A stretch of DNA of 14,080 nt from CAZYWA01 sp964650975 [NCBI: uncultured bacterium] (GTDB lineage Bacteria > JADJOY01), in contig CAZYWA010000178.1 of NCBI GenBank assembly GCA_964650975.1, positions 1 to 14,080 on the forward strand. The letters run 5' to 3'. A model generated the notes under the pieces. It was given only the letters and a program-made list of their open reading frames with translations, did no database searches and was not told where the DNA came from. Made by a program: the position numbers and the translations under genes. Within the stretch, counting starts at the first letter, position 1, and each line of letters begins with the position of its first letter. Shown in pieces: positions 1-8,295 of this stretch.

Positions 1-1
1 C

Positions 2-553
2 GTGAGAACCAAGCACCTGGTCGCCAAGATCCGTCTCGGTTCCCGGCTCGCGCCCCGCTTCCCCAAGTGAACGCAACCCGGCGCCAGCAGGCTCGATGAA
101 CACCACGTACCGGCGACCGTAGATCGCCCCGGCATCCCCGATCTCGAACGTCGCATCCGTCGCCCCTCGAGGAGCGAGCCCGCGGATCCGTAGACCGACG
201 GGTGCCACGAGCTTCCCTCGCGTGACGATGCGCAACGCCCATACCCCGTCGCCGAGCTGACGGTCGAGCAAGTCGACCGCTTCCGTGCCGCCTTCCGGAG
301 TGCGGGTGACCGTGTCGAGCTCCGGAAGGCCGACGAGCCCCACGTCGACGGCGAGCGGCGCGATCGGGACGTCGAACGTCTGGATCGGGCTCAGGGCAAT
401 CGGCGTCGCCTTCGCTGCCCGAGGGTGCTGGACCTCCGGTCCCGCGCGTGAGCTCCGCGGATTCAACGTGGCTGCATCGCGAAGGAATGCGGAACGGTTG
501 TTGATGGCCACCGCCACGACGGTGAACACCGCCACGATCGAACGACCTCGCGC
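2..553 (-). pseudogene. Out-of-frame C-terminal part of the same membrane protein
   Basis: Read on the minus strand in the frame one base behind the preceding entry, this stretch is open to the window edge with no stop. It begins with a hydrophobic helix (RSIVAVFTVVAVAINN) that completes the membrane region. A soluble domain of more than 150 residues follows, with normal composition and a beta-rich look (for example LVAPVGLRIRGLAPRG and GRRYVVFIEPAGAG). A single base missing somewhere in about 541-580, next to a GGGCCC run, would join both parts into one protein of at least 590 residues. Either the gene is truly frameshifted or the sequence has an indel error. The function of the soluble tail is not recognised. 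The gene end lies outside the window. Confidence 0.55.
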
Positions 554-1794
554 GCCGGGCCCGTGCTGCCCAACGCCGCCAGGAGGACGAGCAGCGGCAA
601 GAAATGAAGCGAATACAAAAACGTTTCCCGTCCCACGAATGCATGGAGAACGAGCTGCACGAGCAGCGACGTGAGCACCAGCCGCACCTTCCATTCTCCG
701 ATACGCCGCCAGGAAACCCACATGCCCAGCCCGAGCAGCGCCAGCCATCCCGCCGCGGCCACCAGCCCCCAACGACACGCCGATCCCACCGCCGATTCCT
801 GGATACTGAAAAGTGGCAACGAGGACGGGAGGAAGCTCGCCCCGCGATCTCTCGTCGCCATGGCGGACCGCGGCGTGACGGCGGACCCTGGCATGACCAT
901 CGAATGCACGAAAAATGCGCGAATCGCGTCACCGATACGCACGAGCGTCACCCGCGGGATCAGGTCCCGGAGTCCTCGACGCGCGGCGCCGTCGTCGCGA
1001 TGCCCGTCCGCGGACGCGAGGCTGCTCACGGTCGAGCGGATCCTCGATCCGGCGTTCGGCAGCATGCGACCCTCGACGATCGTGAGGGTGACGAGCAAGG
1101 CCGCCGAGAACGCGGCCACGCGCGCGATCGACGACCACCTGCGGGTGGCCACGAGAAACGCGAGCGGGCCGGCGGCGTTCGTGGTGGTTGCGGAAAGAGC
1201 CGACACGATGGCACCGGCCGACGACAGGTCGCCGCGCCAGTCATCGCCGCTGCGGACCAGCCACGCGAGCGCCACGAGGGTGGTCGCCCCGCCCATCGAA
1301 AACGTCTCCGGTATCGGCGCGAAATACAGGAACGACGCGCTCGAGGCCAGCAAGGTCCCGAACAGGATCGCGTCGAGCCAGCCACAGTCGAACGCGCGTG
1401 CGAGGCGGACGAACGCCACGAGCAATCCGGCCCCGACGAGGCCGAGCACGCCTTGCACGGTGGAGATGGTGCTCGCGTGTCGCACCGCCGCCATCGCTCG
1501 AAAGAGCGCCTGCGCGAAGAGTCCGAACAGCGGATGGTAGACGGCACGCATCAGCCAGGTGGTGGGCTGCGAGATGTCGTCGAACACGCGCACGGTATCC
1601 GCGTCGAACCAGCTGTCGAACGATTCGGGGAGGTAGATCGCCATCCCGAGGCGCGCGCAGAGCGATTGCACGAGCGCAAAGCCCGAGACCGCGACCGCCA
1701 ACGCGACCGCGAGTCGAAGCTCTCGGCGCGCGAGCAGGATGCGGCCGATTGCCGCCTCCAGCCGCTCGTGGCGGCTCGTCGCCCTCGAGATCAT
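463..1794 (-). CDS. Polytopic membrane protein, GT-C glycosyltransferase-like (frame breaks near its end)
   Basis: The protein has a basic N-terminus and many hydrophobic segments: roughly residues 27-50, 110-130, 140-160, 170-182, 190-220, 225-240, 345-365 and 378-412. The early luminal-type loop holds acidic residues (FDSWFDADTVRVFDD) and a later HPLF motif. That layout recalls GT-C membrane glycosyltransferases (PMT/GT39 type), but I see no diagnostic motif, so the family is inference. The last ~34 residues (from about SWRCSPSWRW) are Arg/Trp/Ser-rich and unlike the preceding membrane segment. The -1 frame continues with a clean hydrophobic helix (SIVAVFTVVAVAINN). The true product therefore probably continues to the left edge in another frame (separate entry). 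The start ATG at 1794 has only a weak ribosome binding site. The gene lies 48 bases downstream of the aldo/keto reductase gene on the same strand. Confidence 0.6.
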   Translation of the reverse strand: MISRATSRHERLEAAIGRILLARRELRLAVALAVAVSGFALVQSLCARLGMAIYLPESFDSWFDADTVRVFDDISQPTTWLMRAVYHPLFGLFAQALFRAMAAVRHASTISTVQGVLGLVGAGLLVAFVRLARAFDCGWLDAILFGTLLASSASFLYFAPIPETFSMGGATTLVALAWLVRSGDDWRGDLSSAGAIVSALSATTTNAAGPLAFLVATRRWSSIARVAAFSAALLVTLTIVEGRMLPNAGSRIRSTVSSLASADGHRDDGAARRGLRDLIPRVTLVRIGDAIRAFFVHSMVMPGSAVTPRSAMATRDRGASFLPSSLPLFSIQESAVGSACRWGLVAAAGWLALLGLGMWVSWRRIGEWKVRLVLTSLLVQLVLHAFVGRETFLYSLHFLPLLVLLAALGSTGPAREVVRSWRCSPSWRWPSTTVPHSFAMQPR

Positions 1795-1842
1795 GGGCGG
1801 CGCACGGCCTCGTTCACGAGCCCACGTGAGGATGCCCGAGAG

Positions 1843-2790
1843 CTAGGCGTCGAGCCGCTTCAGATCGTCGGCGTCCAGTCGAAGATGGGCGGCGGCAACC
1901 AGTTCTTCGACCTGACCTCGGCTGGTCGCCGATGCGATCGGCGTGGTCACGAAGGGCTTGTGGAGCTGCCACGCCAGCGCGAGCTGGGCGGGCGTCGCTC
2001 CGTGTTTCTTCGCGACCGCGCGGAGCGTGTCGAGCCGCGCCACCGCTTGCGGGTCGTCGAGGTAGCGCTGCGCGCCGCCGGCGCGCGCGCCGGCGGGCTT
2101 CTCGCCCTTCGGGTATTTGCCGGTCAGGAATCCCGACGCGAGCGCGAAGTAGGTGCAGACGCCGAGCCCCTGCGCGGTGCAGAGCTCCGCGAGCGCACCC
2201 TCGTAGGCGCCGCGAGAAACGAGGTTGTATTCGGGCTGCAGGACCGCGTAGCTCGCGAATCCGTTCTGGACCGAGACTTCGAGCGCCTCGGAGAGCCGCT
2301 GCGCGCTGTAGTTGGACGCGCCGATCGCACGCACCTTCCCCTCGCGGATCAGCGCGTCGAAGGCTCCCATCGTGTCCTCGAGTGGCGTCGCGGGATCGTC
2401 CCGGTGCGCGTAGAAGAGATCGATGCGCTCGACGCCGAGCCGCGCGAGCGACGCCTCGCAGCCGCGTTTCACCTGCTCCGCCGAGAGCCCCTCGCCGATC
2501 CCGGGGCCGCCCATGCCGACCTTGGTGGCGACGACGAATTCGTCGCGGCACCCGCGTGACTCGAGCCACGCCCCGATCAGCGTCTCGCTCTCGCCACCCA
2601 CGTGGCCCGGAGCCCACTTGCTGTAGACGTCGGCCGTGTCGACGAAGTTTCCGCCCGCTTCGCGGTACCCGTCGAGCACCGCGAAGGTGGCGTCCCGGTC
2701 GGCGGTCCATCCGAACACGTTGCCGCCCAGGTTGATCGGAAAAACATGAAGATCGGTGCGCCCGAGGCGCCGTCGCGGTGCGTGGGTCAT
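1843..2790 (-). CDS. Aldo/keto reductase (NADPH-dependent oxidoreductase)
   Basis: This is a complete 315-residue AKR-fold TIM barrel, the usual family length. The N-terminus has the typical LGRTDLHVFPINLGGN strand. The catalytic tetrad is visible as Asp51 and Tyr56 (DTADVY), Lys90 (VVATKVG) and His129 (LFYAHRDD). VRAIGASNYSAQRL and QPEYNL are the conserved barrel motifs. TPIASATSRGQVEELVAA near the C-terminus is the family's cofactor-binding region. Such enzymes reduce aldehydes or ketones with NADPH in the cytosol. The substrate cannot be read from the sequence, although members resembling this one are often annotated as YajO/Tas-like or voltage-channel-beta-like reductases. Its upstream region is shared with the divergent lipase gene. 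Confidence 0.93.
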   Translation of the reverse strand: MTHAPRRRLGRTDLHVFPINLGGNVFGWTADRDATFAVLDGYREAGGNFVDTADVYSKWAPGHVGGESETLIGAWLESRGCRDEFVVATKVGMGGPGIGEGLSAEQVKRGCEASLARLGVERIDLFYAHRDDPATPLEDTMGAFDALIREGKVRAIGASNYSAQRLSEALEVSVQNGFASYAVLQPEYNLVSRGAYEGALAELCTAQGLGVCTYFALASGFLTGKYPKGEKPAGARAGGAQRYLDDPQAVARLDTLRAVAKKHGATPAQLALAWQLHKPFVTTPIASATSRGQVEELVAAAHLRLDADDLKRLDA

Positions 2791-3142
2791 GGCGTCCGAG
2801 TCTAACGGCCCGTGCCAGGGCAGAGCACGCGGTTTCAGAACGGCTGCGACCGACCGCCGTCCGCGGCCTCGATGAGTGATTTCCCCGCGGGCAGAGAAAA
2901 TCGATACCTGCCTGCCAAAGTCTGGTCCGAAAACCGGCGTAGTGGGTGCTGTCCGGCCGGTATCCGGCCAGCGCGACGTGTCTCCCGTCTCGAAGCCATC
3001 CGCGAAGATGTCGAGCGGCTCGCGTCGCCGCTCAGGTCGAGCTCATGAGATGGGTCGTGCAGGTGCACGAGGAGCTCCGTGTTCTGACCTTGCTCAGTCC
3101 TGATTACAATCCAGCCGTCTCGCCCGTCGCCGCGAAGCTACC
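2791..3142. other. Divergent intergenic region between reductase and lipase genes
   Basis: These 352 bases separate the divergently transcribed reductase and lipase genes and should hold both promoters. A perfect hairpin lies at 2955-2969: GGCCGG, loop TAT, CCGGCC. It has no T-run on either side, so it is not an obvious terminator. No conserved small protein was recognised in any frame. Confidence 0.5.
3105..3110 (+). promoter_or_regulatory. Candidate -10 box of the lipase gene
   Basis: TACAAT at 3105-3110 matches five of six positions of the sigma-70 -10 hexamer. It would place transcription start about 25 bases before the GTG at 3143. The matching -35 is poor: TTCTGA at an 18-base spacing is the best I see. 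The call rests mainly on the -10 and its position. Confidence 0.3.
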
Positions 3143-5371
3143 GTGCGCCTCACCCGATCTGCATTTTTCGTGCTCGCGGCGCTCGGCGCCGCGGGGTGTG
3201 GATCGGGGGCCTCGTCGAGTCACGTCGCACCGGGGCCGACGGCGCTCTTCACCGTGCCGGCGGAAGGTCAGGGCCTGGCTTTCGGGGACGTTCCCTTCCC
3301 GAATGACGCGTTTTTCGAGTCCGCTTCCGACGGCTCGAGCCGCCTGGCGGTGGCGGGGCTCGACGCCGTGGCACCCAAGCTCCCGGACGTGCTTCAGCAG
3401 GGGCTGGCGCAGCTCGACGGTTTCGGCCTCTCGACCGCGACGTACTTTCGCTTCGACGGCGACGTCGATTCGTCGACCCTGCCCGCGACCCCGGACGCCA
3501 CGACCGCGAGCGGCGCGAGCGTCTTTCTCCTCGAGGCCGGTGACGGCCCGGGGCCGCACGTGGCACAGCCCATCGAGCTGCAGTGGGACGCGGGCTCGAA
3601 GACTCTCGCGATGCTGCCCGAGGCTGGCGTCCCGCTCCGTCCGCAGACCCGCTACGCCGCCGTCGTGACCAAGCAGGTCCACGGCGTGAACGCGACGACC
3701 GGTGTCATGGGTCCGGTCCAGCCGTCCGCGGATTTCGAAGCCGCGATCGACCCGCAGAGCGGCTCGGGCAACTCGACGCTTGCCCGGATCCAGAGTCGCT
3801 ACCGGGACGCGCTGCAGGTCGTGCTCGACACCACCGGACTCACGCGGGCCGACATCGCGTGCCTGGCGGTCTTCACCACGCAGAGCAGCGTGACGGCCCT
3901 CACCGCCGTCCGCGCTCAGCTCGAAGGGAGACCGGCACCGCAGCTCGACTTCGGCGATCCAGAGCTCACCTACCTTTATGACACGCCGGCCGCGCTCGAC
4001 GGCCTGCTCGGCGTCGCCCAGGGCCAGAACCCGGGCTTCGGGAATCCCGGCGGAATCGCGCACGACGCGATTGGCGCCGTGCTGAGCGCGTCGTTCTCGA
4101 CCGACTGGTACAAGTCGAACGAGCTGGGACCTGCGCAGCGCCTGGCGAAGAAGTCGTTCGACGACGGTCGATTCGTGCTGGTGAACGGCGAGCCCCAGAT
4201 GCAGCGCCAGGACCGCGTTCCCGTCACGTTCGTTTTCCCCCGCACGCCGCCGCCGGCGAGCGGCTATCCCGTCGTGATCTACCAGCACGGTCTCGGCGGC
4301 TCGCGGGCCGACATGTTCGGGACGGCCAACGGCCTCGCGGCCGCAGGCTACGTGGAAGTGGCGATCGACGCGGTGGCGCACGGGTTCCGCTACAGCACCA
4401 CGGACGACGTCAACAACTTCACCGGCGCTCCAGGCCCCGACGGCTTCGCCGACTTCGACCTACTCCAGGTGCCACTCGGCTTCTTCGAAGCGTTCCTGGA
4501 CCTGCTCGCGGTCCGCGACAACTTCCGGCAGAGCGCCATCGACCTGATGGAGCTGGCGCGGCTGCTGCGCAACCCGAGCCTGGACCTGTCGCGCGTGCCC
4601 GGTGCGCCGATCCTCGACCCCGAGCATCTGGTGGTGATCGGCAACAGTCTCGGCGCGATCATGAGCACCATCTTCGCGACGGTGGAACCGCACCTCGAGG
4701 GCGCCGTCCTCAACGTGGGCGGCGGCGGGCTCGCCAACTACTTGCTCGTCAACTCACCGGGCGAGGGCGCCGGTAACATCCCGATCGTCGCGGCCCTCTA
4801 CGGCCTCGACATCTCGCAAACGTTTCCCGACCGCTGGCTACCCTTCGTGAACGTGGCGCAGACGATCCTCGAGGCCGGCGACTCGCTCGCGTTCGCGCCC
4901 TTCATCGTGACGGATCCCTTGACCGTGACGGGCCTCGGTCAGAACCACCCGAAGAACGTCATGCAGATCGAGGTCATGGGTGACGAGGTCGTGCCCAACC
5001 CGTCGAACGAAGCGCTGGCGCGCGCGATGGCCCTCGATCTCCTCGAACCCTCCGCGCATGCGGTGGCCGGGTTGCAGTCGATCCAGAGCGTCGCGAGCGG
5101 TAACCGCACCGTCGCCGGGACGACCGTCACCGCGGCGCTCGTCCAGCTCAACCCGGCGACGCATGGCGACGACCTCGAAGCGCAGGTGGGTGAGCTCTTC
5201 TATCAGCCCGGATTCCCCCATCCCGGTGCCGATCCGTTTCCGCTGCTGGCCAAGCCGGTCCAGGTGACCGAGCCAATCGTGCAAGTGCAGTCGAGCGTGG
5301 TCAGATTCGTCGAGACGCTTCGAAACGGAGCTGCCGAGATCGCCAGCCCCGAGGATCCGAAGCCGTTCTGA
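3143..5371 (+). CDS. Extracellular lipase-like lipoprotein, Pla-1/cef family alpha/beta hydrolase
   Basis: The 742-residue protein starts at GTG with a lipoprotein signal: basic MRLTRS, hydrophobic FFVLAALG, then AAGC with the lipidation Cys at about 19. It is therefore predicted to be exported and membrane-anchored. The first ~300 residues carry the VPFPNDAFF and YFRFDGDVD motifs seen in N-terminal regions of Pla-1/cef-type lipases. The hydrolase domain begins near 370 with VVIYQHGLGGSRADMF (His382, oxyanion region). Its nucleophile elbow is GNSLG with Ser502. Asp614 (MGDEVVPN) and His674 (PATHGDD) are the likely rest of the triad. Family members hydrolyse acyl esters of lipids. The substrate here is unknown. 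The ribosome binding site is weak. The gene ends 32 bases from the convergent SDR gene, with no clear terminator between. Confidence 0.82.
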   Translation: MRLTRSAFFVLAALGAAGCGSGASSSHVAPGPTALFTVPAEGQGLAFGDVPFPNDAFFESASDGSSRLAVAGLDAVAPKLPDVLQQGLAQLDGFGLSTATYFRFDGDVDSSTLPATPDATTASGASVFLLEAGDGPGPHVAQPIELQWDAGSKTLAMLPEAGVPLRPQTRYAAVVTKQVHGVNATTGVMGPVQPSADFEAAIDPQSGSGNSTLARIQSRYRDALQVVLDTTGLTRADIACLAVFTTQSSVTALTAVRAQLEGRPAPQLDFGDPELTYLYDTPAALDGLLGVAQGQNPGFGNPGGIAHDAIGAVLSASFSTDWYKSNELGPAQRLAKKSFDDGRFVLVNGEPQMQRQDRVPVTFVFPRTPPPASGYPVVIYQHGLGGSRADMFGTANGLAAAGYVEVAIDAVAHGFRYSTTDDVNNFTGAPGPDGFADFDLLQVPLGFFEAFLDLLAVRDNFRQSAIDLMELARLLRNPSLDLSRVPGAPILDPEHLVVIGNSLGAIMSTIFATVEPHLEGAVLNVGGGGLANYLLVNSPGEGAGNIPIVAALYGLDISQTFPDRWLPFVNVAQTILEAGDSLAFAPFIVTDPLTVTGLGQNHPKNVMQIEVMGDEVVPNPSNEALARAMALDLLEPSAHAVAGLQSIQSVASGNRTVAGTTVTAALVQLNPATHGDDLEAQVGELFYQPGFPHPGADPFPLLAKPVQVTEPIVQVQSSVVRFVETLRNGAAEIASPEDPKPF

Positions 5372-5403
5372 ATCTCTGAATCGGCCACGCCACGCCAGGG
5401 CGT

Positions 5404-6195
5404 TCAGCGGCGCCCGCGCTCGGCCGTCGCAAGCCGGATGAGCGGGTGACGGATTCGGCGGGGAAGGAGCCGCTGGAGCCCGACGAGCAGGTGGAGTTGC
5501 CACGGGAACCGCACGTAGAGCGCGCGGCTCCGGATCCCCGCGTCGATGGCGTCGATGGCGCGCTCGAGCGGGACCAGGAACGGAAGCGGATCGTCGAGCG
5601 AGTCGGTGGCGGGAGTGCGCACGAAACCCGGATGAACGATCGTGACCGCAATTCCTCGCGGGCGCAGCTCGATGTCGGCCGTCTCCAGGAACATCGTGAA
5701 GCCCGCCTTCGCAGCGCCGTAAGGATTCGCGCGCGGGTTGGTGACGTCCGCCGCGATGCTCGAGATCCCCACCAAGTGTCCGTGGCCGCGCGCGAGCATC
5801 CCGGGGATGAACGGCACCAGCGTCGCCACGCTGCCCGTGAGGTCGGTGCTGAGGATGTCGCGGATCTCGGGCCACGTGCTGTCGGCGAGCCGCTTCGCGG
5901 CCGCGGCACCCGCGAGCGCGGCGTTGGCGACGACGAGGTCGATGCCGCCGGCGTCCCGATCGAGCTCCGCGAGCCTGTCGTGGGTCTCATCGAGCCGCGA
6001 GATGTCGAGGACGATCGAATGGGCGCGCCCGCCGGCCGCGATGATCTCGGCCGCGAGTTGCTCGAGCGCCGCCTGGCGGCGCGCAGCGAGCCACACCTCG
6101 ATCCCGCGGCCAGCGAGGCGACGCGCCAACGCTGCCCCGATGCCAGACGAGGCCCCCGTCACGAGGGCCCGGCGGGGTTCGTTAAGTGGGTTCAC
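5404..6195 (-). CDS. SDR family NAD(P)-dependent oxidoreductase
   Basis: This is a classical short-chain dehydrogenase of 263 residues. The Rossmann motif TGASSGIG is at 13-20, followed by the cofactor-preference strand WLAARRQAALEQL. The NAAL motif (usual NAG) follows. The catalytic Ser146 (GISSIAAD) and Tyr159/Lys163 (YGAAK) have standard spacing. I chose the GTG at 6195 because AAGGGGG lies just upstream (about 6200-6206). The frame stays open to 6321, but those extra 42 residues do not resemble SDR sequence. The C-terminus (IRSRALYVRFPWQLHLLVGLQRLLP) resembles SDRs with a hydrophobic, possibly membrane-associated tail. The substrate is unknown. The 195 bases up to the peptidase stop hold no recognised gene. 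Confidence 0.92.
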   Translation of the reverse strand: MNPLNEPRRALVTGASSGIGAALARRLAGRGIEVWLAARRQAALEQLAAEIIAAGGRAHSIVLDISRLDETHDRLAELDRDAGGIDLVVANAALAGAAAAKRLADSTWPEIRDILSTDLTGSVATLVPFIPGMLARGHGHLVGISSIAADVTNPRANPYGAAKAGFTMFLETADIELRPRGIAVTIVHPGFVRTPATDSLDDPLPFLVPLERAIDAIDAGIRSRALYVRFPWQLHLLVGLQRLLPRRIRHPLIRLATAERGRR

Positions 6196-6390
6196 GTCGG
6201 CCCCCTTCGACTCGGCCGGAGGGCAATGCTTCCGTACCGCCACGGTTCGCGATCTACCAGGCTCGCGCTCGAACCCGGCCACGGAATACCACGGGATCCC
6301 GCCGAGCACCACGCCGCGCATGTCGACGGGTGCCCGACGACGTTGGATGAGCCGCGGTACGGGACTGCTGCGCCAGTCCGACGCCGTCTT

Positions 6391-7056
6391 CTAACGAAAC
6401 AGCTTCCAGTGTCCCTCGGAGACGACCTCGACGGTGCTATCGACCACCTTGATGGCGGTTTGGTCGTCGATCGCGTACGCCGGAACGATGTCGGCCGCCC
6501 ACCGCTCCGCATCGGCCAGGGTGTTCCCCGGCATCATCGCGTGGTCCAGGTGCGGGAAGATCGAGAAATCGACGACCCCCAGGGTCTGGTCGTCCGGCGC
6601 GGACCGCCACTCCACGAAGTAGGCACCGATGCGAGGGGTCATCACCATGCTGCCCGCGCTCACGCCCACCCAGACGGTCTCGGACAGTGACGGCAGGAGG
6701 TTCGCCAACCCGGACTCCCGCATCCAGTGGCACAGGTACGTCGCGTCGCCGCCGTCCACGAGCAGAGCGTCAGCCTCCCGGACCCAGGGAACCCAGCGCT
6801 CCTCGCCGATGGTGGGCAGTGCGGTGAGCTCGAGGAGACCCACCGACTTCCAGCCCAGGCCACTCATGACGTGCCACGGAGGCCCGCCAACGACGAAGCC
6901 CCGCACCGAGGCCGGGCCGCAAACCGGGTGGCCCCATTGAGCCGTCGGGATGCAGAGCGCGGTGGACTCGGCGATCGGCTTGCCCAGCAGGTCGACCAGC
7001 GCGTTCCGGATGCTCGGGTTCGTGACGCCCCCGGACGTGAGTAGCAATTTCATCAT
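6391..7056 (-). CDS. Peptidase S51 (PepE / dipeptidase E-like) family protein
   Basis: The 221-residue product has the flavodoxin-like fold signatures of the S51 family: MKLLLTSGGVTN at the start, DALLVDGGDATYL in the middle, and the nucleophile elbow VGVSAGS with Ser133. FPHLDH supplies the catalytic His169, 36 residues after the Ser, close to the PepE spacing. An acidic residue (Glu149) lies near where PepE has its Asp. S51 enzymes are cytosolic serine peptidases that cleave Asp-X dipeptides, but some relatives act on cyanophycin fragments or have unknown roles. Two ATG codons in a row (7056 and 7053) make the exact start uncertain by one codon. It is on the same strand as the SDR gene downstream, 195 bases away. 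Confidence 0.85.
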   Translation of the reverse strand: MMKLLLTSGGVTNPSIRNALVDLLGKPIAESTALCIPTAQWGHPVCGPASVRGFVVGGPPWHVMSGLGWKSVGLLELTALPTIGEERWVPWVREADALLVDGGDATYLCHWMRESGLANLLPSLSETVWVGVSAGSMVMTPRIGAYFVEWRSAPDDQTLGVVDFSIFPHLDHAMMPGNTLADAERWAADIVPAYAIDDQTAIKVVDSTVEVVSEGHWKLFR

Positions 7057-7169
7057 GACTCTTCTTGCCGATGTAACGACAGGCGAAAGGCTCCTCCCGC
7101 TCGAATTGCAAGACGATCACAGTTTGCAATGAAGAACGGTGCCGTCAGGTGCAGCGTTCACTTCGGCTC

Positions 7170-7574
7170 TCAAGCGACCGGCTTGTCCTTTCCAGCAGTA
7201 TGAGCATACGGACTCCATCCTGTCGCGAGGCACCAGATGATGTACCCACCGATCATGGTACCCAAGGGAAACCCCACAAGGAACACGACCGCCAAAGCTA
7301 TGCCTACAATGCGACTCCATGACCTGTGCTCTCTGATCGCCTTACCAAGGAAGAGTTCAAAGATGGAGAGACCCACAACGATCGCGCAAAGCAATAAAAC
7401 AAACGTTCGCTCGTCCGGATTGGCGTCCCAATCCCGAGTCCATCGAGCCCGAAGTTCCGGACCACCAATGAGGAGAAGGAGGGCGAAGGGAAATACGAAT
7501 ACCAGCACCTGCAGCCAAGCTACGAGCCTGAACAAACGGCCGGCCCTCTCATAGGGCAAAAGTGGTTTACCCAT
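7170..7574 (-). CDS. Small membrane protein, three to four transmembrane helices
   Basis: I place the start at ATG 7574, giving 134 residues (MGKPLLPYERAGRLFRL). Hydrophobic segments are near 17-36, 55-77 and 85-112 (IVGIALAVVFLVGFPLGTMIGGYIIW). The C-terminus ends in a short hydrophilic tail (SPYAHTAGKDKPVA). The start overlaps the stop of the upstream gene by 8 bases (7567-7574), which suggests translational coupling. A GAGAG element just upstream is the only ribosome binding site. I do not recognise a named family. Small integral membrane proteins ending in a GGYIIW-type helix are common in GC-rich proteobacteria. Base composition is lower in GC than the flanking genes. A longer frame starting at 7676 exists, but its first residues overlap the upstream gene and look non-native. 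Confidence 0.6.
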   Translation of the reverse strand: MGKPLLPYERAGRLFRLVAWLQVLVFVFPFALLLLIGGPELRARWTRDWDANPDERTFVLLLCAIVVGLSIFELFLGKAIREHRSWSRIVGIALAVVFLVGFPLGTMIGGYIIWCLATGWSPYAHTAGKDKPVA

Positions 7575-7971
7575 GGAACTCTCTGCGTGTCGGCCCACAG
7601 CTAAGCTGCGGCCACGGACCATGCGCACCTTCCGGGTGTGACAAGATACTCCGCAGTTTGCGTTCGATATTACCAATTAGCGGCGGAAAGGAGAGCCATA
7701 GTAAGGCGGCAAGACAGAGGGATCCGAGACTTACTTCCAGAAAGGTGTACCGGCCAGATCCGGGCGGAAGCCGAGCATCTGTGAGGGTCCGAAGAAATGC
7801 AGCGAACCAAGACGCGCACATTAGTACCCCTAGGCTTGGGCTGAGAAGGTCGAGCTGCCGGCGGACCGTTACCAACGTCACTCCCGATTCAGCTTCGACC
7901 GTGGCCGTGATTTCAGGTCGGAATTCTCCACGCCAAGCGAAGCGGGCGGCGAGGGCGAAACCGCTGGGCAT
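7567..7971 (-). CDS. Small membrane protein with two transmembrane segments (N-terminus uncertain)
   Basis: The region RGEFRPEITATVEAESGVTLVTVRRQLD is an amphipathic beta pattern, followed by two hydrophobic segments, LGVLMCASWFAAFL and FLEVSLGSLCLAALLWLSF. A beta segment of the type 'RPF.G.V....F......R..F.P.I...' followed by two helices is common in small uncharacterised membrane proteins. The part upstream of ATG 7971 (ELRTRPFTGVV) fits the same pattern, so the true protein probably begins further upstream in another frame (entry at 8003-8143). The stop overlaps the start of the next gene. No function can be assigned. Confidence 0.5.
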   Translation of the reverse strand: MPSGFALAARFAWRGEFRPEITATVEAESGVTLVTVRRQLDLLSPSLGVLMCASWFAAFLRTLTDARLPPGSGRYTFLEVSLGSLCLAALLWLSFPPLIGNIERKLRSILSHPEGAHGPWPQLSCGPTRREFHG

Positions 7972-8002
7972 GACCACACCAGTGAATGGACGAGTTCGGA
8001 GC

Positions 8003-8143
8003 TCACGCGTTCTGAGACGGGCGGAGCAGGTCCCGGATGTTGGCGGTCCGGAGGTCAATCGGCGGACCAATGGCGGCGGAGATTCGGTCGAGCACCTCCG
8101 CCCTGCTCAAGGTTGTTGAGATGACTGCGCTACGAAACTTCAT
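8003..8143 (-). pseudogene. Probable displaced N-terminus of the two-helix membrane protein
   Basis: ATG at 8143 opens a 46-residue frame (MKFRSAVISTTLSRAEVLDRI...NIRDLLRPSQNA) that stops at TGA 8003-8005. Its composition is protein-like. Removing one base around 8003-8015 would fuse it directly to ELRTRPFTGVVMPSG of the next entry and give one protein of about 190 residues. I therefore read this as the broken front of that gene. It could also be a sequencing error, or an independent short ORF, since its ribosome binding site is weak. Confidence 0.35.
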
Positions 8144-8295
8144 GGGTTGCGCATGCACGATTTGAGTTGGCCGAGCTGCGGGCGAATCCCAAGCTCACCT
8201 GCGTCCACGGACTACCACGAGATCCAGACGAGCGCTACCCCGGGTGCCGGCAGGTGCAGCGACGTGTTGGACGCCGCGCCGGGTCACCTCGATGT

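Noticed and set aside
604-2559. Very long plus-strand open frame (651 codons) opposite the membrane protein and reductase genes
   Set aside because: Its translation is extremely rich in Arg, His and Glu with no domain pattern. It is the antisense shadow of two genes supported by motifs.
3104-4381. 425-codon minus-strand open frame opposite the lipase gene
   Set aside because: It is Arg/His-rich shadow sequence. The plus strand has a lipoprotein signal and a catalytic triad.
6196-6321. 42-residue N-terminal extension of the SDR from an upstream ATG
   Set aside because: The GTG at 6195 has a good ribosome binding site and gives a normal SDR start. The extension does not look like SDR sequence.
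7134-7160. Imperfect inverted repeat downstream of the small membrane protein gene, considered as a terminator or integron attC site
   Set aside because: The stem is short and mismatched, no T-run follows, and I could not find the paired core sites an attC needs.
7117-7320. 67-codon minus-strand open frame at the end of the small membrane protein gene
   Set aside because: Most of it overlaps that gene in another frame. The Cys/His-rich start has no recognisable pattern.
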